This document shows positions 11,896 through 22,950 of a stretch of DNA of 64,000 nucleotides, piece after piece. The translations under genes and the position numbers were made by a program. The DNA comes from Casuarius casuarius (Eukaryota > Chordata > Aves > Casuariiformes > Casuariidae), in the NCBI GenBank assembly GCA_003342895.1, contig PTFA01000024.1, positions 1,382,932 to 1,446,931 of the forward strand, written 5' to 3'. The first letter of the stretch is position 1; the number at the start of each line of letters is the position of its first letter. The notes under the pieces are model-generated. The model searched no databases and was not told the origin of the DNA. It worked only from the letters and a program-made list of their open reading frames with translations.

Positions 11896-14285
11896 ATGTT
11901 GGTTTTGGCAGAAAGCAGTGTAAGCAATTCCTCCCTCTCTCCCGCGCCCACTGCACCTCACGCCTCCCTTGCTCCCCAGCTCTTCGCTCCCTTTCCTGCT
12001 CGGGAACCACCCTCTCCCACCCGCTCACCTGCCTAAGTACAACTGTTACGGAGGCCAGCTTGTAAACCGGGCCAACAAAAGTACGCCAGTTAAAAGGGAA
12101 CGCTCTCCCTCTTTGTTTTTAAAGGGTTGTTTTAACCCAAGGTATATCAGCAGTCCAGTCTGCAGAGCGTAGCTGAGGGAATGCCGACTGCGGCTCGGAG
12201 GGCAGAGGCGAGCAGCCGCCAGCTTTCTCCATCAGCCAGCTCCAAAGCTAGGCCAGTGAATGGTGGAAATACGGTCTCCACCAGCGCTCTCGGTATTCAA
12301 AGGTGAATGTCATCAAGGACTAGACAATCTGAAAACACCTAATTCAGCTAAGCCCACTCTTTTCTTTTTAGACCTGAGTGCTTCCTCTTTTCTCTGATGT
12401 TGGTTTTATTAGTCATCAGGTCACGGTTAGCGAAGACTGATGGATTTTCTAATTTTTTGCTTCAATCTCCGTGCTCTCTGCTGCAAATTTTAGCTCCTTG
12501 TTGGGTAATGAACCTCTAACTGCCTTGCAGCCACTATGCTACTTACAGTCTGTCTTGTTATTACCTTTTATTTCTCTTGCAAGCTGAATTTTGTGCCTTG
12601 ACCTTTCTTGTTATTCTTTTTCTTCATTGTTAGTAGCTTGACAGAGTTTCTCCCTTCTGTGCAACTCCCCTCCAGGTATTTTAGGGGAAGATAGGAAGGA
12701 ATTCGGGAAAAATCAGTGGGTGAAAAGTAATGGTCCAAATTCCCTATATAGTAATTGGCCAGATTTATGACAGCTGTTACCCTGGCTTCACTGGACAGTG
12801 AAACTTGGTATGCTGCTGTCCTGACTTGCTGAATTATTGCAAATGAGTCCAAAAGCACCAGCAAACCTGCCTCCAAGTTTGCATTCTGCCTGCAATTATA
12901 CTTAAAATTATACTTAAAAGGATTTCTGAATGCAGTTATAAGCAAGGATACTACAGTAAAGAGACTGGGAAGGAGCAGCTTGCCTGTTAGACAAAAACAG
13001 GTTTAGGTGCTGGGAGGGCAGCATCTCTAGGAGATAAAGCAGCAACCTATTCCCCCGTCCTGATCCCCTGCCAAAAAGAGCACCTGAATATCAAATGAAG
13101 GCTGGCAGCTGGGAGGGTGAACACAAGGCCATTAAACAACAGCTGGGTGTGAAAAGATAAACCTGAAATGCTGCCAAGTTCAGTGAGACCTGTGGCACAA
13201 TGGACTTCTGAGTCAGTAATCTATAAATTATTGTAGAGCTGCCTGTGGCAGGTTTTCCCTCTTTTTCCAACATACCAAGCCATTATAGAGATGAGACTAT
13301 GAATAACCAACTTGTCTCTTTCTTACCCTTTCTTTCTTCCCAGGTTCAATGAAAATTTACTGAAGGTCTTGTGAGAGCTAGACGCCGCACTAATCCTTGT
13401 CTGGGGCAAGCTGTTGCAGTTCCAGCTGACGCCAAAGGCATTGCCTCACTCTACAGTAGCCAAGAATTTGATCTTCTGCAATTTAGGATAATGCTGCCAG
13501 CTCTCCATTATGCAGTGTCTGGGGATGGGATATCCTGGGCGATGGAGGCAACTCTGTGGTGCCGTGAAGTGTAGGGATATGCGGTGGGAGATGCCCAGTG
13601 AGTGTGGCACCAAGCCCTCTCGGGTCCAGCACAGCCGGTGCAGAGCCAGGGGCAGCAACTCAGCCAGACACAGATATTTCCTGCAGAACCATCTGAGCAT
13701 CTCTGCTTCACAGTCCCCAGCAGCGAAAGCTCGAGTACAGCTTGTTTATTTAAGTGCAAAGCTGTGTTTGATATTCCCACTGCACCGCACTGTACCTAGG
13801 CTGATACATCTTCCCAAGCCTGGTGCACCAGGAGCAGTAACTACCTTGGGTCAAACAGAGCTGAGGCCAAGGTAGCTCCCAGACCTGAGCTGACTCCATG
13901 CAAAATCAAGTTTTCAGAGCACAGTGGAAATGTTGTGCAGAGATACCCAGGCTGGCCCTGCAAGGAGCTGGTTTTGATCAGCTTAATGTATTAATCGAGG
14001 CTGATGTGCTTGCAGATCTGAGTCAAATCCTGAACTGATCACGTGAAGATCCACCCTGATGGATCTATATCCACTGTAGCTAGTTCATCCAGAGTTGACT
14101 GCAGACTGATTTCTGAGAAATCTGAATTGACTGGACCTGAAATAAGATGAAAACCCACCAAAATCTGAAAAGAAGGAGGGCCCACTTGTTTATTTTAGCT
14201 GCATTTGTTTTGCAAGATAATCCTTTGCATCTTAAGACTTTAACAACTCTATTTAAAAAAAGGGATGAATAGTGCATATTTTACA
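11895..14285. other. Non-coding DNA with a small CpG-richer patch
   Basis: From about 11.93 to 12.26 kb the sequence is C-rich and then CpG-containing (CCCGCGCCCACTGC, GTACGCCAG, GCGGCTCGGAGG). It could be a minor CpG cluster, but no gene follows on either strand. A 125-codon minus-strand frame at 12568-12945 is AT-rich and matches nothing I know. A further GC-richer interval lies at 13.37-13.87 kb. Confidence 0.55.
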
Positions 14286-14470
14286 TTTATGGAACACATT
14301 CCATTGGGAATCTCCAAATACTTTGCAAACCCTAAAGGATAAAGCCTTCCAATGGACCTTGGAGGGGGTAAAATTATATCATAGGCATTTTATAGATAGC
14401 AAAACTGAGGGAACAGCCTTGTTCTAGGACCCACAGGAAAATCTGCAGAAAGCTGGAAACAGCATACAAG
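14285..14470 (-). mobile_element. MIR/L3-like ancient retroposon remnant, reverse orientation
   Basis: The plus strand shows, in order, CTCCAAATACTTTGCAAAC, then GCATTTTATAGATAGC followed by AAAACTGAGG, then GGACCCACAGGAAA and an AGCTGGAAACAGCA block. These correspond to reverse-complement landmarks of MIR/L3-type tails: the 'ctttacaaa' block, 'cattttacagatgaggaaactgagg', 'ggtcacacag' and 'gagctgggaatagaa'. Such elements were active before amniotes diverged and occur as sparse fossils in bird genomes. It has no coding capacity. The family is uncertain between a MIR-type SINE and the 3' tail of its LINE partner. Confidence 0.55.
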
Positions 14471-16740
14471 GCTTCTCAGATTCTTAGCATTTTTTGCCTT
14501 GCTCCAAGTCAACATACTACTTTTCTGACATATTTAGATTGGCATATCACACTTTGTTTTCCCAGATGATAAAGAGCTAATTCGCATTTAAACAAATGAC
14601 TCTTCAATCTTTATAAATTAGAAAGCAGGCAGCATTTCCTCTAGCTGCCATTCAGCAATTATGCCATTTGGAAATGGTACACAGTGATTTGTGATAGCGT
14701 AATCCCTTTGGAGTACAAAAGTAGCTCCAAAGTCAGGCTTGATTAGAAATGCCCAGTTGACTGCCAGGGACACATTTCAAACAGGCTTATGCTAGAGATC
14801 TGATATAGTCGTATGCATGAATTGAACAGCCAAACATACAAATGACCTGTTCTGCATTTGCAAAGCTAAAACTGTGCAGCTCTAAACCCATTTTCTCTCT
14901 GGTCCAGAGTGTAGCATGCCAAGTACAATAACTAGGAAAACAGGTCCTTGTGTGCCCTCAGAACAATGAACAACATTAATCCATGAAACTCATCTATATT
15001 TGCAGACTGTCAGCCCTAAGCTTGAGGCATCTTTGTACCAAGAGCACCTTTTAAACATTATGAAGCTTATAAGCATGAACTGTTTTGTATATACACCAAA
15101 AGATACCATAAACTTATTCCAAAGAAAAAGCTAGTCTTCCAAAACCTGTGCCACTGCCTCTCATAGTCCCTCCACTGACTTGAATTCAGTCTTTAAACTC
15201 TATGTTGTTTTTCTACCACTTGTTTAACATGAGATGAGGAGCAATCAGACAGAGCAAATAACAGGAACATTTCCTTGTGTCACTTCTCAAAATCTTCCAG
15301 TTTTGCACCCTGCGATTGTGCTTAAAAAGCAGTATCATTATATATCGATTTTCATCTTAGAGAGAAAAACCCAACAGGTATTTTTAAGCCTGAAAACAAA
15401 ACCGTGTAGGATGCGCACTGCTGAGAAATGAAGCAGATGCCTGTTCAGAGGGCTGGCCTGGGAGCGCTGAGGTTGATGGGCATGAATGCTCTCCTAAGCT
15501 GAACTCTGCTTTCCCAGGTGCTCCCTGACCACAAATCCCACCAGCTTTCTTCCAAAAGTCTGCATGCAGCTGATATAAAAACCCACTGCCCAGCCACCAA
15601 AGAACGCAGCTTGCAGAAAAGTAAACCTATTATAAACTGCTGCTCTGTCCTGGCAAGCAGATACACTGGAAATCCCTCAGCAGAGCTATACAGCTGATTG
15701 GATGTGTTTGGGAAGCTGGCGAGACAGGACAGTAAACTACACCAAAAACATATCGAGTAGCGTATGAGGGAGAGATGGAGGCAGAAATGTGAATAAAAGA
15801 GAATGCTATTTAGAAATATGTTTCTATTCATTTTATTTGTGCAGAGACTGCCTTTGCTGTGCCTGCGTCAGAGGAATCAGTGCAACTTCACTGCATGGGA
15901 AGCGGGAAAGCTGGATGCCTGCATCCCGCATACAGTGTGGCCCTGTGCTGTTCAGCAGTCACGTGGCGCCAAGGAGCCTGGTCAGTCTGCACCAGTACCT
16001 AAACTGACCTTGTTGCCTGGTGTGAGCCCTTCTGCACAACAAAACGGTTGGCTTCAGATCATTTCCACCAGCATACAGGTGCCCACAGGCCCTTTGGCTG
16101 CTACCTGGCTGACACTGCCTGCGCATCGGGAGGACCAGGAGGAGCTGTGAACCCAGGTCTCACCAGCTCTCTTATGGAGAGCTCTCTTAGGGAGTGCTTT
16201 TTACAAGCACTGCAGCTCTGAAGGTCCTGGGGCAACTTCTCTGGGAAAAAAGGGAAGGATTTTGTTCCCTACTGGCTCTGACAGACCATCCCAGTGCAAT
16301 GTAGTACCAGTGATAACATCCGGATCACAGTGAACTATATTATTTGCTTATGCCTGACTCTGATTCCCACTTCCAGTGGCATTTATTTTTTCACTTTTCT
16401 GGATCTACAATAATAGCAGGATATTGGAGAAAACTTCCAACTCTGAGGGGAAAGATGTCAGGGTTTTTCAGGGGCTTCGTCTCTTTAACCTTGGTCTACA
16501 CTATGTCAATGCCTCATCAGCTTTACTTCGAGCAACGTTGTTTTACTGATCAGCATTACTCATGGAAATTGCTCCAGCTTTCACCTTGCCTAGTCACACT
16601 CACTCATTTATAGTCATTTGTCTGGAGAGATGTCTGAGTTGGCAGATACTTCAAAGGGCTGCTCTGGTTCAGTCCACCCTCTTGAAAAACAGTGTTGTTT
16701 TTGTTTAACCTTTTTTGGAGGCAAGAAGCACGGGCAGGCT

Positions 16741-16755
16741 TTGCCCCCTGGAGGC
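16741..16755 (-). promoter_or_regulatory. CTCF-like motif
   Basis: The minus strand reads GCCTCCAGGGGGCAA, close to the CTCF core (CCASYAGRKGGCR). A matching word in the same orientation lies at about 42.47 kb. Single-motif calls have a high false-positive rate. Confidence 0.3.
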
Positions 16756-16804
16756 TTTGTGAGTGCCCTGGGCTGAGTCCTTCCAGGGCAAATCACGCTG
16801 ATCC

Positions 16805-16817
16805 AAAAAAAAAAAAA
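16805..16817. repeat. Homopolymer of 13 A
   Basis: Thirteen A residues lie at 16805-16817. No retroposon landmarks are seen upstream, so it is annotated as a homopolymer and not as a poly(A) tail. Confidence 0.85.
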
Positions 16818-17852
16818 TTTCCATCATGGAGGTGAGAGAGAGATTTTTAGTTCATTAGGATGCTAGTTATCATTGCTATATGAAACAAGCAATCTCCTCT
16901 GACAGGGCTTCAAACAACATGCCACACAGCCCAGATCTTACTCTCAGTAAAGCTGAATGCTTTTCTTCTCATGCAACCCAAACTTGAATTCTCTTTTGAT
17001 GAATTTCATCATATTTTCATATCAAATCCCTTCTCAGAGATGTAATTATTTGGAGTGTTGTTTACCAAGTTCCTTGGCTGATATAGGTAACAGCTTTACC
17101 AAGAGTGTTGTCCTTTTTGCCTTTGCATCAGGATGATTTTAAAATATGGACAACATCCAGCATGGTCTTCCTTGCTGAGTTGAAGGAAATTTTCTAAGGG
17201 CTTTTCATGGAAGGTGGCACTGGTCCAACTCCAAGGGCATTTTTTTGAAAATGCAGATTATGTAAAACTTGAAAGTCACTCACTTTTGAGGAATCCAGCC
17301 TGGCCCAGCTTCCTTTCAGGCTGCCGTTTAGCGATGAGTAAAGGTGAAGCCAAGACTTCTTTCTCTCTACCACCCAGTGAGCATTTCAAGGCCACATGCC
17401 ACTTTCAGTCCTGCTCAGGCTTGAAACTTGAAGCAGATTGTATCATTTACACATATGCCGAAACCATAACAGATAAACATCTTCTCGATACTGCACAGCA
17501 GAAGCAAAACATCAGGGAGCCATGAAATATCCAAAATGAGAAAGGGATTGTGTATTTACTCAGATTTCACAGATGCAAAAAGCATCACCCCTTCTGCCTA
17601 TGCCAGCAACAGACACATCACACCTGGGACCTGCCACTGGATGGAGAGGTATCCCTGCTGAAGGGAGACCTCTTTGATCTTTGCCTCCCCTGGCGAACGA
17701 AAGAGGTTGATGCTACTTTATCTGCTATTGCAATATATAGACCACTGCAATGCAGTAGATCATGTTCTAAGAACCACCCCAACACTTGCATTGAAGTGAG
17801 CACAGATGTAATAAAGACAGGAGTTTTCCTTTATATTGTGTCCATTATTTTG

Positions 17853-17965
17853 TTCTGTTTTGTTTTTCCTTTTTATTCCTCTCTTCATTTCCCCTTTACA
17901 TTTTCATTCTCTTTTTTTCTCCTTATTATCTGTTTATCCTCATACTTCCTTCCTACTTCCATAGT
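17853..17965. repeat. Long pyrimidine-rich tract
   Basis: The plus strand is nearly all T and C with only scattered purines over about 110 bases, made of CTTTT, TTCC and TTTTTTTCTCC blocks. It could be a decayed polypyrimidine microsatellite. No 3' splice site with a plausible downstream exon follows it. Confidence 0.75.
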
Positions 17966-18796
17966 AGTCCCTTTCCAGTAGATTTTGAAGTAAAAATGTT
18001 TTTCCTTAAGCATGAACACAAGCAACCACTGAGTCCTCCTGGTCTAGATTTGGTTTAAGGTTAGGCAGGAGCTTCTGCTGATGCCTTATGGGTGCATAGG
18101 ACTTTGGCATCCCTCTGCTTCGCTTGAGCAAGCTGTTGGCGAGGAACAGGAGAAGCAGCAGCTGTTGAAGAGCAAGCAGTGGTGCTGCTGGGCTCAGGGC
18201 ACACAGCAGGAGACTGGCCATGTGGCAATAGGGACAGCACAGGGAGGTGTCTGAGGATGGGGTGCTACCTTAAGATGCCTCTAATTAACCTGTTAAATTC
18301 ATCCAGTGTCTATATCTTTTTTATTTAATCTCATTGCTCAGTTTGCCTCCAATATATTCTGCTAGACAAATGAAATGACAACGGCAGACAAGGTTCTGCA
18401 CCTAACTTAGACACAACTGATCTTTCCAAATTTACTCAGGCAAAGTAACTTTGTCATCTCAGTCCCACTTTGCCCACGAAGCCTTTAGAAACGCAAGTAA
18501 ATCTTGCTAAATCTGTGCTGTAGCAATCCAAGGGGCAAAAAGAACAGCAAGCCACTCACAAATAAAGCCTCTTTCTCCTTCGCCCTGGGGAGGGAACTGC
18601 AGTGCCACAAATAACTTCTCGATGCACAGTATACTGCAGTTTTAAGAGACCCGGTGATGGCAGTCAATAAGAAATGCAAGTATCCAGCTGGCATTCAGAG
18701 CAAAAAAGCATCTCTTCTCTGTGAGCTTCTGTGCCCAATAAAACAAAGGGCAAGGAGAGGCTATTGTATAATATAGACATATATATATTTGTTACG

Positions 18797-18872
18797 TGAT
18801 ATTATTTATGATACATTATGTTGTTACATTTTGTTATGTTTATGGTATTTTATGTTATGTATGCTATGCAAG
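18797..18872. repeat. Degenerate TTATG/TTAYR low-complexity repeat
   Basis: Words such as TTATGATACATTATG, TGTTATGTTTATGG and TTATGTTATGTATGC follow one another. They form an imperfect pentamer-like repeat between an AT-rich flank and a GC-richer stretch that begins at about 18.88 kb. Confidence 0.6.
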
Positions 18873-21800
18873 GGGAAACCAACATTTCAGACTGCACCCC
18901 CAGATCAGCGGGTATGGAAGACTGCAGCACAGATCTTGCAAATGTCTCACACAGGGTCCACGGTGTGGCTATGGCGCGCTCAGAGGCTGCTCCTGTGGGG
19001 CCGATGACCTGTTCCTGCCATGCCAGGAGCCTGCCTCGGATGTGGCGAGGTCGGAGCCATGCACTGATGCTCAGCCGGACAGACTCACAGACAGCCATGC
19101 CACACCGCACACAGCAGCCCTCATCGCAACCATGTCAGGTCATTCTTCACCACCTGGGGGACTGCAGTGTCCGACCCCTCCGCCAGTAGAAAGCCCTTAA
19201 GGACTTGGTGGCCTTAGGATGATAAAGGCGCACACAGAGCTGGGGCAGGTCATCACTCAAAAGCGAGGACTCAGCAGCCTCACTACATAGTGATAATACA
19301 AAGTTCACCTGGTAGCCACTGCTGGGGACCCATAAATGATGGAAATGGCAGGAAACAAGGGGCTTATCTCAAGTTGTATCCAGTATTGCTGCTGTGTGAT
19401 CTGGTTGTTTCCCACATGCTGAGCTGAGTCTCAGCCCCCAGGTTGTATACACACACTCATTTCAGACATTAATTCAGAGCAAGCAGCGCCGCAGTGTCTT
19501 TGGCTGGAGGAGAAAATGACAGCCTCTGTCTAAATAAGGTTATTACTTATTTCTTACTGTACAGACATGTGCTAAAGTAATAACTAAAGGGCCCAGTCAG
19601 GGCCAGCTGGGCCACGGACTGTGAACAGCCAAAGTAGGGGACAGCCCTGTGGCTTGGTGCAAAATATTAGGGCTCATTAGCAGGCTTTCAGTCCTGTTTT
19701 TCACCTTACAACAAGAAATAGTGGCACTGTTGCTCACCCTGCGAGGATGGTGAACTTCCCTTTCCGCCTGAAGCCGTCCAGGCGACCCCATGCACACGTG
19801 CACAAGGGCGCTGAAAGCCTGGAAACCAGGACACGGCCCCACCTGGAGCTAAATGTAGCCCTCAAAGCTGAGATGCTCCAGGACCTCCTAAAGTGTCCTC
19901 CCACATCTGCTATTCCCATGAGGCTCCAGAAAGCACTCCAAAACCAAGACGTTGGGATGCCTGGGGTATTGGGCCTCAAGGATGCTATCTGAGACACTGC
20001 AGCAGGACAGCACAGGTGCAGCCTGGGGGCGCAAGGTTCATTGGCGCTTGCTGTCAGCTCAGCACGCTGGTGCTGGGACAAATGTGGCTCAAACCATCGC
20101 CTTCCTCTCCCCTCCCTCAGCTCACAGCAGTGAAACCAAAAGGTCGAGCAGAAGCACAGCCGCGCAGCCTGCTTTCAGCTTGCAGGTGCACCAAAGCCTT
20201 TCCTGGTTTCAGTTAGCACCCTTCACACCTCCAGAAGTGTACTTAGCATTTGGTATACGCTTTTTTTTACAGCTCTAAAACCTCAAACGGCAACTTCTCT
20301 GAACCCATTGCCTTTAAAGATTTCCCCAATTTCATACCAAAACCATGTGAAAGTGCTGAGTTTTGTCAGGTCCCTCCAACCGAAAACCATAAACCAAACC
20401 TCTTACTCACAACTGAATAGAGGTTCACCCGAAGTTAATATAATGTTAAAATGAAACTCGAAGCCGGGTGACTTTTGCATGGATTCATTCAAAAATATCT
20501 GCACAGCGCCAATTACTTCTAGCTATTCTGTAAAAGATAGCTTTATACTTTGTATTTCTCCACTGCTCAGTGAAGCATGTACGAAATGAAAATATACTAT
20601 TAGGAATTTAGCTTAATAAATGTCTCTTTAGAAATTTAGCTAGGCATTATGGATTTTTGGAAATCTGGGGTAAAGTATAACAACTAAAGAAAAAGATGCA
20701 GCTGACAGCTGCTGATGGAGGAGCTGAAAGGCTGGGAAGAGCACTAATGACAGTTGGGGCTAATGGTGAAGGACCAGAGTTTATGCAGAGAAGACAGTGG
20801 AAGATGTAAATCCTGGATGGTGCTCTGCAGTAGCCCAGAAGGCCATTGCAGTACCTGAGGGGAGGACAAGAGAAAAATCGAAATAGTTATGAATCTAGAA
20901 TAAAATACAGACTGGAAGATTTTCTTTCTTCACTCCCAGTGAAATCAGTGACTCTTTCATTCAACCGAAGGAAAGCAGGCAGTGGAATAAAGCCCACAAA
21001 ATGAAACCATTATTCATGGTTTCCCACCATAATTTCCCTGGAAAATATGGCTAGTGGTTCAGTTTTTTATTAAAACGCCTCAGGAGCTGGAGGGCAGAGT
21101 GCAGAGACAAATCTCATGGTGGAACATGAAGTATTTTAGGTGACAGCAACTTTCTTCATATTGAGTGAGAGGCACTGGAAAATGATGCAGTCTTTTTTCT
21201 CGCTCAGGAATTACCTGTTAATCCTTCAGTGGAGGGGATCTTGTGCAACTGTGCATCATTGAAGGATCCTATTCAGAGACAGAACTGAAGTATTTTGGGC
21301 AAACAGCAGTAAGGGGTTTACCATGCATACTCATTTGCCTGGGCTGGCGGCACGTCTCAGACATGCTCTTTCTGCTCTGTGCTCGCTGTTGCACTTCGCT
21401 TTGCCGATGCTCTGACTCTCATTTGCATGAGAGGCTGCTACAGCAGGAGGGAACAGCTTCTGAGAAACGGAGAAGTGGGAAGGACGTTAGTGCACCCTTC
21501 TGCGGCTGGTGGGAGGTGTTCGTACACACTATTACATAAACATCTCCGGTAAGGGAAAGCTGCTCGCGTGCCTTGGGGCTGAGCGTATGCTGCCCCATGG
21601 AGAGGCTGTTTGCACAGCCGAGGAAGCTGGAGGAGAGGGCAGAAAGACCAGGACACCACACTGACGTTGTGGCTTTGCTTTCAGAGTGGCACATTCAGAG
21701 CCTAGGAGCTGGGATCGAAACCTTGTCCCCATGGGGATTTGTGCTGATGTCACCTGGTTACATTGACATAAAACGAGCTGTGCCCCCGCCATGCAATTCC

Positions 21801-22200
21801 TTGCACAGGTGTGACCTGTGAGCTACTTCAGAGAATTTACGCCTGCGAGGAAAAAGAGCAATTTCACATCAGAGTGCATATCTCTATGTGTGTGTCTGTA
21901 GTATATCTGAAGTATCCTGTGGGTCTTCAGCTGCTTCTCCGTATCTCCACACCCTCCTCCAGTCGAGGGCTCTGTTTGCCTGTGTGGCGTCTGCTGTGCT
22001 GGTGTCTCGCCAGGCAGATGTTGCCTCCTGTGTTGTATCCTGGAACACAGCCTTGTGCTGACTCGCATACACGTCTTTCTACATGCACACCCACAAAACA
22101 TGATTTTGCAGGGAAATCTGTGCCCTGCCAGCTTGCTCTGCTCCAGCAGACCTGTGTCAAGGGAAAGACAGATGGTACAAGAAGCTCTTGGAGGGCAAAT
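18872..22200. other. Non-coding, partly GC-richer DNA
   Basis: The intervals 18.88-19.20, 19.74-20.22 and 21.3-22.2 kb have more GC and fewer stops, giving several overlapping open frames on both strands, including a 164-codon plus-strand frame at 21811-22305. Open frames coexist on both strands of the same DNA, and none has a domain. That is the pattern of base composition, not of a gene. Confidence 0.5.
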
Positions 22201-22950
22201 GCAGAAATGTGGGCATTTTTTAAGGCTCTACCATGGTACTGGCTGTCAAGGCCTACAAGGAGGACACCAAGCAGTGCTGTGCAAAGAGGCCTACAAGTAG
22301 ATTAAAGGCCTGGCAGCGATACAGCCAGATTTTAAGGCAAGCCAGCATAAACTCACTTTTCATCACAGACACAGCCAGCAAATAAAAGAACACAAAGGTG
22401 AGCCTGACTAACTTCTCCTTGGAGGACATGCCACAGCGCCTCATTTGAGACCTCATGCAGACAGACACTGGCTTCTAAACCTGGCCCCTCTGCCAGCACG
22501 GTCAGTGTCACCAAGAGCACACCATCTGCTGGGGCCACTGCTGAGGAGCATGAGAAGTATCTTTGTGCAAATCGAAACCCTCCTCTGTCCTGTACCCAGC
22601 AGCTGTGGAGCAAGAGCATCGTGTGGACATGGGAACCGGCTCAGTATGAACCAGGTAAAGCAAGGCAGCTTCATCAGCCTCATGCCCTCATCAGAAACGA
22701 TCACCAAGGGCTTCTTTGGCTCTGAAATGCTCTCATGAGATGCATGGCAAAGCAGTTCCACAGCCTCAGCCTTGACAAAGACAGAGAGATTGCCTGAATT
22801 GCCATGGCCAACTTTGGTACAGACTTTCTGCACAAGCACCATCCATGGGTATCTGGGAATTGCAGTAATGAGACTCACCTGGGAGAAAACCTGTTAAGTC
22901 TTTACATGGTTCAGCTGTTCCAAAAATAGAAACTTCCTCGAATAAGCTGC
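22200..22950 (-). other. Unidentified coding-like stretch
   Basis: The minus strand is open for 141 codons at 22453-22878 and an overlapping minus-strand frame continues at 22353-22619, as would be seen after one frameshift. The composition is GC-richer than the DNA after 22.95 kb. I recognise no family, poly(A) tail or target-site duplication. It may be a decayed processed pseudogene, an unrecognised transposon piece, or chance. No function is proposed. Confidence 0.25.

Larger units (their letters stand above)
14470..18797. other. Non-coding unique DNA
   Basis: AT-rich sequence with the CTCF-like word, the A13 run and the pyrimidine tract noted separately. No exon, RNA gene or further repeat is recognised. 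Confidence 0.65.

Noticed and set aside
12568..12945. 125-codon minus-strand frame (LLVLLDSFAIIQQV...) as a possible transposon or pseudogene protein
   Set aside because: The first residues faintly recall LINE reverse transcriptase text (LLxLLD), but no following RT motif is present.
16805..16817. A13 run as a retroposon tail
   Set aside because: No LINE, SINE or processed-gene text upstream and no target-site duplication found.
17850..17965. Polypyrimidine tract as a 3' splice site of an exon
   Set aside because: No plausible coding exon with a donor site follows; the tract is far longer than a splice signal and looks like low complexity.
21811..22305. 164-codon plus-strand open frame
   Set aside because: Overlapping open frames exist on both strands of the same DNA, and the translation has no recognisable fold or motif; compositional effect is enough.
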